Source: Micromonospora chaiyaphumensis (GTDB taxonomy: Bacteria > Actinomycetota > Actinomycetes > Mycobacteriales > Micromonosporaceae). Taken from it: a DNA stretch of 64,000 nt. The notes beneath the pieces are model-generated. The model searched no databases. It saw only the letters and a program-made list of their open reading frames with translations, and was not told the origin of the DNA. The stretch spans positions 186,001 through 250,000 of the forward strand of contig NZ_FMCS01000010.1 of NCBI RefSeq assembly GCF_900091435.1, read 5' to 3'. Position 1 is the stretch's first letter. The number at the start of each line of letters is the position of its first letter. A program made the position numbers and the translations under genes. This document shows, one piece after another, positions 8,835 to 16,937 of the stretch.

Positions 8835-9068
8835 GTGGTACAGGCGTACATCCTCATCCAGACGGAGGTCGGCCGGGCACGTGACGTGGCCGGTCAGATC
8901 GCGGACCTTGCCGGCGTGGTACGCGTCGACGCCGTCACCGGGCCCTACGACGTGGTCGTCCTCACCGAGGCGAACACCGTCGACGAGCTCGGCAAACTCA
9001 TCGTCAGCAAGGTGCAGTTGGTGCCCGGCATCACCCGCACCCTCACGTGTTCGGTGGTGCGCCTGTAA
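8835..9068 (+). CDS. Stand-alone Lrp/AsnC ligand-binding (RAM) domain protein
   Basis: At 77 residues it consists only of the alpha-beta RAM domain (MVQAYILIQTEVGRARDV ... PYDVVVLTEANT ... TRTLTCSVVRL) with no DNA-binding helix-turn-helix. Such proteins form dimers or octamers that bind amino acids and may modulate full-length Lrp regulators by mixed oligomers; that role is family knowledge and not shown here. The GTG start has SD GGAGG at about 8823. A -10-like TAGGGT lies at 8782-8787. The next gene starts directly after the TAA. Confidence 0.9.
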   Translation: MVQAYILIQTEVGRARDVAGQIADLAGVVRVDAVTGPYDVVVLTEANTVDELGKLIVSKVQLVPGITRTLTCSVVRL

Positions 9069-9683
9069 GTGGAAGAGATCACGTCCTCCCCCGCCGCCGA
9101 GGATTCCCGCCCGGCGCGCCGCGACCGGTCGACCCGCAGCGCCGCGCTCTGGGCGACCCTCGTCGCGGTGCCGGTCACCCTGGCGGTGGCCGGGTTCACC
9201 TTCGCCAAGCTCGCCCCGGACTCCCCGGCCGCCGCGCCGAGCCCGTCGGCGTCCGCCGTCCGGCCGCAGTCGAGCGCGCCGGTCGAGCTGCCGGCCCCGG
9301 CCCTGGCCGAGCGCCCCGCCACGGTGTGCCGCGCCCTGGTGTCGCAGCTCCCGGCGACCGTCCGTGACCTGGCACAGCGGCCGGTCACCGCGGGCGCCGA
9401 GCAGAACGCCGCGTACGGCGACCCGGCGCTCACGGTGGCCTGCGGCGGCTCGCCCGCGATCGTGCAGCCCACCGACGAGGTGTGGTCGGTGAACAAGGTC
9501 TGCTGGCACGCCGTCCAGGAGGCCGACGCCACCGTGCTGACCACCGTCGACCGGGAGACCCCGGTGCGGGTGCGGGTGCCGAAGCAGTACGAGCAGCCGC
9601 TCCAGTGGGTCACGCCGATCTCCGACGCGGTGGTCGCCTCGGTGCCCGCCGCGAAGACGGCGCCGTCCGGCTGCTCCGCCTGA
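9069..9683 (+). CDS. DUF3515 family membrane-anchored protein
   Basis: This 204-residue protein starts with a GTG abutting the stop of the RAM gene, so it is probably coupled. It has a basic N-terminus, one membrane helix (AALWATLVAVPVTLAVAGF, about 24-42), a Pro/Ala/Ser-rich linker, and an extracytoplasmic domain with paired cysteines (TVCRALVSQLP, VACGGSP, KVCWHAV, SGCSA). That pattern matches DUF3515, which in many actinobacteria lies beside ddl as here. Function is unknown, and a cell-envelope role is a guess from location. Confidence 0.85.
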   Translation: MEEITSSPAAEDSRPARRDRSTRSAALWATLVAVPVTLAVAGFTFAKLAPDSPAAAPSPSASAVRPQSSAPVELPAPALAERPATVCRALVSQLPATVRDLAQRPVTAGAEQNAAYGDPALTVACGGSPAIVQPTDEVWSVNKVCWHAVQEADATVLTTVDRETPVRVRVPKQYEQPLQWVTPISDAVVASVPAAKTAPSGCSA

Positions 9684-9705
9684 CCGCCGCCGGCCGGTCG
9701 CGGAG

Positions 9706-10800
9706 TCAGCGGCCGGCGCGGCGGAGGGCGGTGCGGATGAGCCGGTTGACCAGCTTCGGATACTCCAGCCCGCTGGCCGCCCACATCCTGGGGAACATCG
9801 AGGTCGGGGTGAAGCCCGGCATGGTGTTGATCTCGTTGAGATAGACGTCCAGCTCCGGGGTGACGAAGAAGTCGGCCCGGGCCAGGCCGGAGCAGTCCAG
9901 CGCCGTGAACGCGCGGGTCGCGTACTCGCGCACCTGCCGGGTCACGTGCTCGGGGAGGTTCGCCGGGATGTCGTACTCGCAGGCGTCGTCGATGTACTTG
10001 GCCTCGAAGTCGTACCAGTCGTGGCCGGAGACCACCCGCACCTCGGCGAGCACCGACGCCTCCGGGGCCCCGCCGGCCTCGCCCTCCAGCACGCCGCACT
10101 CGATCTCGCGGCCCACGATCGCGCCCTCGACCAGCACCTTCGTGTCGATCTCCCGGGCCGTGGCGACCGCCGCGTCGAGCTGCGCCCAGTCGTCGACCTT
10201 CGTGATGCCGAACGAGGAACCGGCGCGGGACGGCTTCACGAAGACCGGCAGGCCGAGGCGCTCCTTGTCCTCCTCGGTCAGCGTCATCCCGGCGCGCAGC
10301 ACCACGTACGGGCCGACCGGGATGCCCTCGGCGGCGCAGAGCTTCTTGGTGAACTCCTTGTCCATGGCCGCCGCCGAGGCGAACACGTTCGCACCGACGT
10401 ACGGGATGTCGGCCATCTCCAGCATCCCCTGGATGGTGCCGTCCTCCCCGTAGGCGCCGTGCAGCACCGGGAAGACCACGTCCACGTCGGCCAGCGCCAC
10501 CGGACCCTGGGCCGGGTCGAGCACCATGAGGCCGCCCACGGCCGGGTCGGCGCGCAGCACCAGCTCGGCGCCGGAGCCGGCGGTGATCTCGGGGAGCTTG
10601 CGGTCGGCGATGGCGAGCTGGCCGGGGTCGCCGCTGGCGAGCACCCACTGGCCCTGCCGGGTGATGCCGACGGGCACGACCTCGAACTCGTCGGGGTCGA
10701 GGGCGGCCAGCACGCTGCCGGCGCTGACGCAGGAGATGCCGTGCTCCGGGCTGCGGCCGCCGAAGACGATCGCCACGCGGGTCTTGCCTGGGGTGGTCAC
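9706..10800 (-). CDS. ddl: D-alanine--D-alanine ligase
   Basis: This ATP-grasp ligase makes the D-Ala-D-Ala dipeptide for peptidoglycan. Visible motifs are VAIVFGGRSPEHGISC at the N-terminus, FPVLHGAYGEDGTIQGML, GAYGEDG, FVKPSRAGSSFG, and the C-terminal LYLNEINTMPGFTPTSM-type segment (here YLNEINTMPGFTP). The frame is open to a GTG at 10821, but the GTG at 10800 has AAGAGG 8 nt upstream and gives a normal 364-residue enzyme beginning MTTPGKTRVAIVFGG. It is convergent with DUF3515 and 22 bp apart. Confidence 0.95.
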   Translation of the reverse strand: MTTPGKTRVAIVFGGRSPEHGISCVSAGSVLAALDPDEFEVVPVGITRQGQWVLASGDPGQLAIADRKLPEITAGSGAELVLRADPAVGGLMVLDPAQGPVALADVDVVFPVLHGAYGEDGTIQGMLEMADIPYVGANVFASAAAMDKEFTKKLCAAEGIPVGPYVVLRAGMTLTEEDKERLGLPVFVKPSRAGSSFGITKVDDWAQLDAAVATAREIDTKVLVEGAIVGREIECGVLEGEAGGAPEASVLAEVRVVSGHDWYDFEAKYIDDACEYDIPANLPEHVTRQVREYATRAFTALDCSGLARADFFVTPELDVYLNEINTMPGFTPTSMFPRMWAASGLEYPKLVNRLIRTALRRAGR

Positions 10801-11054
10801 TCCGGTCACCTCTTCGTCCACGACTGCGGCTGGCCGTGCTCGCCGGGGGCGCTCACCCGCTTGACCTTACTGTGCGTGGCGAGCGTCGGTGGTGGATACC
10901 CGGGGAGACGACGCAGCGGGCCGCAATCGGTCAACGAGTCGTATACGGCGAGTAACCGGATGTGCGGTGGTGAGCCCGGGCGGCCGGCGGCGGGACCGGC
11001 CACCGGCCGCCCGGCTCCCCGCCCCCGTCACCGCGACCCGGGGGCGGGCCCGGT

Positions 11055-11285
11055 TCAGTCCAGGTGATCCGGGGTGCGCGGCCGGCGGCCGACCGCGATG
11101 ACCTTGACCCGTTGCCGGCCGGCGCGGACCATGCCCAGCGCCATGAAGGCGCCCGCGATCCGGTCCGCCGCCTCGCGGCTGCTCGCGCCGACCACCTGCC
11201 GGCGCCGCTCGGGGCTGGTGCGCTCGTTGCGCCAGATCCCGTCGAGGGGGCGCACGTCGGTGAGGACCACGAGGAAGCGGGTCAT
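11055..11285 (-). CDS. Small conserved-looking protein of unknown function
   Basis: This 76-residue frame begins MTRFLVVLTDVRPLDG and ends RRPRTPDHLD. It has an alpha/beta pattern with a hydrophobic first strand and a central amphipathic helix (REAADRIAGAFMALG), so it looks like a real folded small protein. I do not recognise the family. The start is uncertain; ATG at 11285 is used because a strand begins right there, although the open frame extends to 11504. About 190 bp to its left and 274 bp to its right are otherwise empty. Confidence 0.5.
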   Translation of the reverse strand: MTRFLVVLTDVRPLDGIWRNERTSPERRRQVVGASSREAADRIAGAFMALGMVRAGRQRVKVIAVGRRPRTPDHLD

Positions 11286-11477
11286 CCCCGCCCACCCTCG
11301 TCCGCCGGCTGGCAGGCCGTCACCGTCATCGCTGATCCTCCCCGTCTGGCTTGCCGGCCAGGGCACGCGACGATCGGGTCGTGGGGGAGTAAAACCCGAT
11401 CGCCGCGCGCCCCATCCCCTCCGGTCACTCACCACCACCGTCGCCACGACAACCGGCGGTGAGGACGCCGTCACAGA

Positions 11478-11506
11478 TTGACAGGTGGACACGCGTGAAT
11501 GCAACT
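11478..11506 (+). promoter_or_regulatory. Candidate promoter of the HTH-DUF5753 gene
   Basis: A perfect -35 TTGACA (11478-11483) is followed after 17 bp by GCAACT (11501-11506), a poor -10. The local composition (11470-11545) is less GC-rich than the flanks. The rest of the 11286-11559 gap shows nothing I can name. Confidence 0.35.
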
Positions 11507-11559
11507 CTCATCGGATTTCTCTCATGCCCAAGCTCCCGTTGATGTGCGACCATCGATGC

Positions 11560-12405
11560 ATGGCGCCGAAGACCGCCCGGGCCCGACGGCTCGGCATCGC
11601 CCTGCGGACCCACCGGGAGGCCGCCGGCCTCACCCTGGAGGCCGCGGCGGACGAGATCAACAGCACCCGCAGCACCCTGTCCCGCTACGAGAACGCGCAG
11701 ACGCTGGTCAGCCCGGCGACCGTGCGGGCGCTGCTCACCCTCTACGGGGTGGGGCCCGACGAGACCGCCGCGGCCGTGCAACTCGCCAAGGACGCCCGCA
11801 AACCCGGCTGGTGGGTCTCCTACTCGTACCTGCTGGACCGGCGGACCATCGACTTCATCGCCCTGGAGGCGGAGGCGACCGGGATCGCCAACTTCGAGCC
11901 GTCGGTGGTGCCCGGCCTGCTCCAGACGGCCGACTACATCCGCGGGGTGATGCGCGGCGGCCCGCACACCCTCAGCGACGAGCAGGTGGAGCAGCGGGTC
12001 AAGCTGCGCCTCGACCGCCAGCAACGGCTCACGGGTGACGAACCGCCGATCCTCGACGCCATCATCGACGAGGGGGCGTTACTGCGCCCGGTCGGGGACC
12101 GGACCGTGATGGGGGGTCAGCTGCAGCACCTGCTGAAGATGGCCGAGCTGCCGAACATCACCGTGCAGGTGATCCCCCTCTCCGCCGGCTACCACCGGGG
12201 GACCCGGGGGTCGCTGCACATCCTGGAGTTCGCCGACCCGGAGGACCCGATCATCGCCTCGGTGGAGACGGTCGCCGGGCAGATGGTGCTGGACCGGCCG
12301 GGTGACCTGCGCACCTGCACGAAGATCATGGAGCACCTGCGGACCGTGGCGCTGAGCCCGGCGGCCAGCCGGGACGAGCTGCTCCGCCTGCTGAACGAGA
12401 GGTAG
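11560..12405 (+). CDS. HTH-DUF5753 transcriptional regulator (Scr1/WhiJ-like)
   Basis: This 281-residue protein has an N-terminal XRE-type helix-turn-helix (residues about 8-65: LRTHREAAGLTLEAAADEIN, STLSRYENAQ) and the long DUF5753 domain (WWVSYSYLLDRRTIDFIALE, VPGLLQTADYIRGVM, IIDEGALLRP, LPNITVQVIPLSAG). Actinobacteria carry many such regulators, each next to a DUF397 gene, and some control development (WhiJ in Streptomyces). Codon 174 is TTA (12079-12081), rare in this genome type and in Streptomyces a mark of bldA control. I start at ATG 11560, giving the usual MAPKTARARRLG N-terminus. An in-frame ATG at 11524 is less likely. Confidence 0.9.
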   Translation: MAPKTARARRLGIALRTHREAAGLTLEAAADEINSTRSTLSRYENAQTLVSPATVRALLTLYGVGPDETAAAVQLAKDARKPGWWVSYSYLLDRRTIDFIALEAEATGIANFEPSVVPGLLQTADYIRGVMRGGPHTLSDEQVEQRVKLRLDRQQRLTGDEPPILDAIIDEGALLRPVGDRTVMGGQLQHLLKMAELPNITVQVIPLSAGYHRGTRGSLHILEFADPEDPIIASVETVAGQMVLDRPGDLRTCTKIMEHLRTVALSPAASRDELLRLLNER

Positions 12406-12410
12406 AACCC

Positions 12411-12611
12411 ATGAACGGCACGAACAGCCACCAACGGCCGGTGACCGGCTGGCGCAAGAGCAGCCACAGCGGCGATGAGGGCGCGTGCGTCGAGATGGCG
12501 CCGCTGCCGGAGGCGGTCGCGGTCCGCGACTCCAAGGACCCGGCCGGCCCGGTGCTGGTCTTCCCACCGGCCGCCTGGGCCGCCTTCACCGGCGCCCCGC
12601 CGCGCCCCTGA
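12411..12611 (+). CDS. DUF397 domain protein
   Basis: This 66-residue protein matches DUF397, with the core W-x-KSSHSGDEGACVEMA, VAVRDSKDP and a C-terminal FPPAAWAAF. It starts 5 bp after the HTH-DUF5753 stop and has an SD inside that gene end (GAGAGGTAG). The two are a standard pair, and the small protein is thought to work with the regulator. No catalytic residues are evident. Confidence 0.92.
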   Translation: MNGTNSHQRPVTGWRKSSHSGDEGACVEMAPLPEAVAVRDSKDPAGPVLVFPPAAWAAFTGAPPRP

Positions 12612-12649
12612 TCCGCCGGCCCTGATCCGCCGGGCGGCGAGGCCGCGGC

Positions 12650-13702
12650 TCAGCCGGCGACCAGCGGGCCGGCGGCGGCCCCGCCGCGGACCGCCTCCAG
12701 CGCCGCGATGGCGACCCCGCGCGCCCCGGCCATGTCCCGGTCGGGCACCAGCGCGAAGGTCGCCACCGCACGCTGCTCGGCGCGGAGCACGGTGTGCTCC
12801 CGCACGGTGGCCAGGAACCAGTCGCGGAACTCCGGCGCCGCCTCCACCACCCCGCCGCCCACGAAGTACGCGTGCGGGTCGGTGAAGTTGGCCGCGATGG
12901 TGAACAGCCGGCCCAGCGCCATGGCCTGCTGGGTGAAGACCTCACGCGCCAGCTGGTCGCCGCGCTCGCCGTAGCCGCGGACCAGCTTCGCCGCCCGGGC
13001 CGGCTCCTCGGCGGCCAGCGGGTGCCCCGGGAACCGGCCCAGCCAGTACGGCAGCAGGTTGTTCACGATCGCGGTGAGCGAGGCGACGCTCTCCACGTCC
13101 CCGGTGAAGCCGCAGGCGCACACGGGCACCGGCTGGCCCGGCCCGAGCAGCCCGTCGAGCGGGATGTGCACGTGCCCGAACTCGCCGGCCATGCCGGCCG
13201 CGCCGCCGACCACCCGGCCGCCCTCCACCACGCCGCCGCCCAGCCCCGTGCCCACGATCGCGGCGACCGAGGACCGGGCCATCGCGTCGGCGCCGAAGTG
13301 CGTGTGGTGCGCGTAGAGGGCCGCCGCGTTGCCGTCGTTGGCGTAGACCACCGGCAGGCCGAGCCGGTGCTCCAGCGCGCCGCGCACGTCGTAGCCGCGC
13401 CAGGCGGGCTGGGAGAAGTTGGTCGAGCCGCGCGAGGAGATCACCCCGGTGGCGCTGGCCGGGCCGGGGGTGTCCAGCCCGACGGCGCGGACCAGCTCGC
13501 GGGGCACCCCGGTCAGCGCCAGCACGCCGTCGAGCGCCCGGGCGAGGGCCTCGATCGCGGCCTCCGGACCGGCCTGGACCTCGCTCGGGATCTCCACCAG
13601 CCCGTCGACCAGGAACCGGCCGTCGACCGTCAGCACGGTGGCGTTGTTGCTCGTGCCGCCGTTGTCCAGACCCACCACCACCGGCACACCCGCGCTGCCC
13701 AC
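12650..13702 (-). CDS. ROK-family sugar kinase
   Basis: This 350-residue protein belongs to the ROK kinase/glucokinase-like family. It has the ATP phosphate-1 loop VVVGLDNGGTSNNA, sugar-binding catalytic Asp in YANDGNAAALY, the phosphate-2/adenosine segment IVGTGLGGGVV, and the zinc-site motif EFGHVHIP. The following motif is CACGFTGDVES where most ROK proteins have C-x-C-G-x-x-G-C-x-E, so one zinc-ligand cysteine is missing. No N-terminal HTH is present, so it is a kinase, not a NagC-type repressor. GTG 13702 is preferred because GGAGG lies 8 nt upstream; GTG 13708 is too close. The substrate (glucose, GlcNAc or other) is undetermined. Confidence 0.85.
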   Translation of the reverse strand: MGSAGVPVVVGLDNGGTSNNATVLTVDGRFLVDGLVEIPSEVQAGPEAAIEALARALDGVLALTGVPRELVRAVGLDTPGPASATGVISSRGSTNFSQPAWRGYDVRGALEHRLGLPVVYANDGNAAALYAHHTHFGADAMARSSVAAIVGTGLGGGVVEGGRVVGGAAGMAGEFGHVHIPLDGLLGPGQPVPVCACGFTGDVESVASLTAIVNNLLPYWLGRFPGHPLAAEEPARAAKLVRGYGERGDQLAREVFTQQAMALGRLFTIAANFTDPHAYFVGGGVVEAAPEFRDWFLATVREHTVLRAEQRAVATFALVPDRDMAGARGVAIAALEAVRGGAAAGPLVAG

Positions 13703-13791
13703 CGCCACCGCCTCCCGCCGAGCCTGACCTGAGGCTAGTTCCCGCCGCGTGGTCCCGCCACGGTCGCGCGGCCCGGCCCTGGGCCGCGCGC

Positions 13792-14583
13792 TCACCCCGG
13801 GCGGCGGGCGGTGACCGCGGTGGCCTCGAGGTCGTCGTCGTGCACCACGGACGGGTCCAGGCCGGCGTCGGTGAGGATCCCGCAGAGCGCCGTGGCCTGG
13901 CCGGCGCTCACCTCCACCGCCAGGTGCCCGCCGGGGGCCAGCCACTCGGCCGCGCCGGCGGCCACCCGGCGCAGCACGGCCAGCCCGTCCGCGCCGCCGT
14001 CCAGCGCCACCGGGGCCTCGTGCAGCCGCGCCTCCGCCGGCAGCATGGCCACTTCCCCGCTCGGCACGTACGGGGCGTTGGCCACCACCAGGTCCAGCCG
14101 CCCCCGCCACCGGGCTGGCAGCGGCGCGAACAGGTCGCCCTGGTAGACCGGCACGCCCAGCGGGGTCAGGTTGCGCCGGGCGCAGGCCACCGCGGCCGGG
14201 TCGACGTCGGCGGCGGCCAGCCAGCGGGGTGCCAGCCGGCCGTGCAGCACCAGCGCGGCGGCGCCCGAACCGCAGCAGAGGTCGAGCACGGCGGGCGACG
14301 GGCCGCCCACGGCCGCGGCGGCGGCGACCAGCAGGGCGGTCCGCCCGCGGGGCACGAACACCCCGGGGTCGACGGCGACCCGCAGGCCGCAGAACTCGGC
14401 CCAGCCGAGCAGGTGCTCCAGCGGCAGGCCGGCGACCCGGCGGTCGGCCAGGTCGGTGAGCGCCTCGGCCGAGTCGGCGGCGGCGATGAGCAGGTCCGCC
14501 TCGTCCTCGGCGAAAACGCAGCCGGCGGCGCGCAGCCGCCGGACGAGAGCGGGACGGTCGGGGGAGAACAGGGTGGCTGGCAT
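13792..14583 (-). CDS. PrmC/HemK-like protein-(glutamine-N5) methyltransferase
   Basis: This 263-residue class I SAM-dependent methyltransferase has the SAM-binding motif VLDLCCGSGAAALVL, the acidic motif II AADVDPAAV, and the active-site NPPY-type motif as NAPYVPSGEV. N-terminal helices (LLIAAADSAEALTDL; LEHLLGWAEFCGLRVAV) match PrmC architecture. It resembles the second, uncharacterised PrmC paralogue of actinobacteria rather than the release-factor enzyme next to prfA. The ATG start has SD GAAAGG. An inverted-repeat leader (14608-14662) lies upstream. Confidence 0.85.
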   Translation of the reverse strand: MPATLFSPDRPALVRRLRAAGCVFAEDEADLLIAAADSAEALTDLADRRVAGLPLEHLLGWAEFCGLRVAVDPGVFVPRGRTALLVAAAAAVGGPSPAVLDLCCGSGAAALVLHGRLAPRWLAAADVDPAAVACARRNLTPLGVPVYQGDLFAPLPARWRGRLDLVVANAPYVPSGEVAMLPAEARLHEAPVALDGGADGLAVLRRVAAGAAEWLAPGGHLAVEVSAGQATALCGILTDAGLDPSVVHDDDLEATAVTARRPG

Positions 14584-14607
14584 GGCAGGCCTTTCGGGAA
14601 CGCTCGT

Positions 14608-14662
14608 CGGCGCTCCCGGCGTCGCCTAACCCTGGGGCGACGCGGACTCGGAGGGAGCGCCG
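14608..14662 (-). promoter_or_regulatory. Nested inverted repeats in the 5' leader of the methyltransferase gene
   Basis: CGGCGCTCCC (14608-14617) pairs with GGGAGCGCCG (14653-14662), and inside them GTCGCC (14621-14626) pairs with GGCGAC (14636-14641). The RNA would fold into a two-tier hairpin just upstream of the SD. A short frame (GTG near 14697 to TAG near 14629) overlaps it. No known riboswitch family is recognised. Confidence 0.4.
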
Positions 14663-14754
14663 GTCCTCTGCTGGGGGATCGGTCTCACCTCCTCCGGTCG
14701 GGGCCCGCGCGGGCCGCTGCTGCCCGTCACCCTAGCGGAGCGGCCGGGCCGGTG

Positions 14755-15867
14755 TCAGGCCGCGTCCAGCGCGGCGGTCACGTCGGCCACCAGGTCGGCG
14801 GCGTCCTCGATGCCGCAGGAGAGCCGCACGAAGCCGGGTGCGGTGTCGTCCCCCCACTGGGCCCGCCGGTCGGCGGTGGTGTGCAGCCCGCCGAACGAGG
14901 TGGCGGCGGACACCAGGCGGGACGCGTCGAGGAACCGGGCCACCCGGTCGGCGTCGCCCAGGTCGAAGGAGAGCACACCGGGCATCCGTCGCATCTGGAC
15001 CGAGGCCACCGGGTACGCGGGATCGGTCGGTAGCCCCGGCCAGCGCACGCCGGTGACGTCGCCGCGGCCCGCGAGCAGCCGGGCCAGCGCCTCGGCGTTG
15101 GCGGTCTGCCGGCCCAGCCGCAGGTCCACGGTCGCCAGCGAGCGGTGGGCCAGCCAGCAGTCGAACGGCCCGGGCACCCCACCGGTCGTGGTCCGCCAGG
15201 CGGTCACCGCGTCGAGCAGCTCGGCCGAGCGGGTCGCCACGTAACCGAGCAGCAGGTCGGAGTGGCCGGTGAGGGCCTTGGTGCCGGAGGCGACCACGAC
15301 GTCGGCGCCGAGCTCCAGCGGGCGCTGCCCGAGCGGGGTGGCGGTGGTGTTGTCGACCGCCACCAGGGCCCCGGCACCGTGCGCCGCGACGGCCAGCGCC
15401 GGCACGTCGGCCACGTCCAGGCCCGGGTTCGCGGGGGTCTCCAGCAGCACCAGCCGGACGCCCTCGAACGACGGGTACGGCCCGGCGGTCGGCACGAAGC
15501 CGACGCGTACCCCGATGCCCTCCAGGGTGGCCGTGGCGAAGGCACGCACCGGGAAGTAGCCGTCGGCGGGGAGCAGCACGGTGTCCCCGGGTCGCAGCAG
15601 GGCCAGCAGCAGCCCCGTGATGGCCGCCTGGCCGCTGGCGAAGACCCGGCAGTCACCGCCCTCCAGCTCGCCGACGGCCGCCTCCAGCAGCCGCCGGGTG
15701 GGGTTGTCCGGCCGCCCGTACCCGTTGGGGCTCGCCTCCGGCCCCCGCCACGGGTCGAGGTGGTACGGCGCCGCGAAGACCGGCCCGGGCAGGAAGGGCT
15801 GGCCCGGTTCCGGCGCGGGCAGCCCGGCGTGCACGCTGCGCGTGCCGTCACCCCACTCGTCGGTCAT
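14755..15867 (-). CDS. Cystathionine gamma-lyase-type PLP enzyme
   Basis: This 370-residue fold-type I PLP enzyme is of the Cys/Met metabolism family (cystathionine gamma-synthase/lyase, methionine gamma-lyase). The PLP lysine is in VASGTKALTGHSDLLLGYV. Other family blocks are TRSVHAGLPAP at the N-terminus, NGYGRPDNPTRRLLE, VFASGQAAI, VDNTTATPLGQRPL, and LSCGIEDAADLVADV at the end. A gamma-lyase cleaving cystathionine to cysteine is the usual annotation, but family members cannot be separated safely by eye. The gene lies 7 bp downstream of gpsA on the same strand, so they may be cotranscribed, without an obvious metabolic link. Confidence 0.88.
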   Translation of the reverse strand: MTDEWGDGTRSVHAGLPAPEPGQPFLPGPVFAAPYHLDPWRGPEASPNGYGRPDNPTRRLLEAAVGELEGGDCRVFASGQAAITGLLLALLRPGDTVLLPADGYFPVRAFATATLEGIGVRVGFVPTAGPYPSFEGVRLVLLETPANPGLDVADVPALAVAAHGAGALVAVDNTTATPLGQRPLELGADVVVASGTKALTGHSDLLLGYVATRSAELLDAVTAWRTTTGGVPGPFDCWLAHRSLATVDLRLGRQTANAEALARLLAGRGDVTGVRWPGLPTDPAYPVASVQMRRMPGVLSFDLGDADRVARFLDASRLVSAATSFGGLHTTADRRAQWGDDTAPGFVRLSCGIEDAADLVADVTAALDAA

Positions 15868-15874
15868 CGCCGCC

Positions 15875-16882
15875 TCACTCGTACGACTCGGGCTTCGCGG
15901 TCCGGCTCATGAGGGCGTCCACGGCGAGCCGCGGGTCCATCCCCTCGTGGCAGATCCGCTCGATCTGCTCGGTGATCGGCATCTCCACCCCGTGGGCCCG
16001 GGCCAGGTCCCGGATGGCCAGGCAGCTCTTCACGCCCTCGGCGGTCTGCCGGGTGGCCGCCTGCGCCTGCTCCAGGGTCTCCCCCCGGCCCAGGTGCTCG
16101 CCGAAGGTGCGGTTGCGGGCCAGCGGCGACGTGCAGGAGGCCACCAGGTCGCCCATGCCGGCCAGCCCGGCGAAGGTGATCGGGTCGGCGCCGAGCGCCA
16201 CGCCCAGCCGGGCGGTCTCGGCGAGGCCGCGGGTCATGAGCATGGCGCGGGTGTTGTCGCCGAAGCCCATGGCGGTGGCGATGCCGTACGACAGGGCGAT
16301 CACGTTCTTCACGGCCCCGCCCAGCTCGCAGCCGATCACGTCGTCGTTGGTGTACGGCCGGAAGTACGGCGTGCGGATCGACGACTGCACCAGGGCGGTC
16401 CGGCGGCTGTCGGTGCCGGCGACCACGGTGGCGGCCGGCTGTTCGGCGGCGATCTCCGGGGCCAGGTTGGGCCCGGAGACGACGACCACCCGGTCGGCCG
16501 GCACCCCGGCGGTCTCCATGATCACCTGGCTCATCCGCTTGGTGGTGCCCAGCTCGATGCCCTTCATGAGGGAGACGAGCGTGGCGTCCGCGTCCAGGTA
16601 CGGGGTCCACTCGGCGAGGTTGCCGCGCAGCGTCTGCGACGGCACGGAGAGCACCACCACCTCGGCGCCGGCGATGGCCTCCTCGGCGTCCCCGGTCGCG
16701 GTGACCCGGTCGGGCAGCCGCACGTCCGGCAGGTAATCGGGATTGTGGCGCCCGGTCCGGATCGCCTCGGCCACCGAGGCGCGCCGGGCCAGGATGGTCA
16801 CGTCCCGGCCGGCGTCGGCGAGGATCTTGGCGAACGCGGTGCCCCAGGAGCCGGCGCCCAGCACGGCGACATGCCCGCTCAC
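15875..16882 (-). CDS. gpsA: NAD(P)-dependent glycerol-3-phosphate dehydrogenase
   Basis: GpsA reduces dihydroxyacetone phosphate to sn-glycerol-3-phosphate, the backbone precursor of phospholipids. The 335-residue protein shows the Rossmann motif VLGAGSWGTAFAKIL, the substrate segment VSLMKGIELGTTKRMSQV, VVSGPNLAPEIA, catalytic Lys in GGAVKNVIALSYGIA, and GLAGMGDLVASCTSPLARN. The ATG start gives the expected N-terminus. The acyltransferase gene just upstream on the same strand acts on its product's derivative, so this is a small phospholipid operon. Confidence 0.96.
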   Translation of the reverse strand: MSGHVAVLGAGSWGTAFAKILADAGRDVTILARRASVAEAIRTGRHNPDYLPDVRLPDRVTATGDAEEAIAGAEVVVLSVPSQTLRGNLAEWTPYLDADATLVSLMKGIELGTTKRMSQVIMETAGVPADRVVVVSGPNLAPEIAAEQPAATVVAGTDSRRTALVQSSIRTPYFRPYTNDDVIGCELGGAVKNVIALSYGIATAMGFGDNTRAMLMTRGLAETARLGVALGADPITFAGLAGMGDLVASCTSPLARNRTFGEHLGRGETLEQAQAATRQTAEGVKSCLAIRDLARAHGVEMPITEQIERICHEGMDPRLAVDALMSRTAKPESYE

Positions 16883-16937
16883 CGCGCCACCTTCGTTCGC
16901 GACTGCGGGGCTCGCAACACCGGCTCACTCCTCGCGC

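Noticed and set aside
14584..14754. Known riboswitch (SAM, cobalamin, TPP) before the methyltransferase or lyase genes
   Set aside because: No class-specific core sequence was found. The inverted repeats alone do not support a named class.
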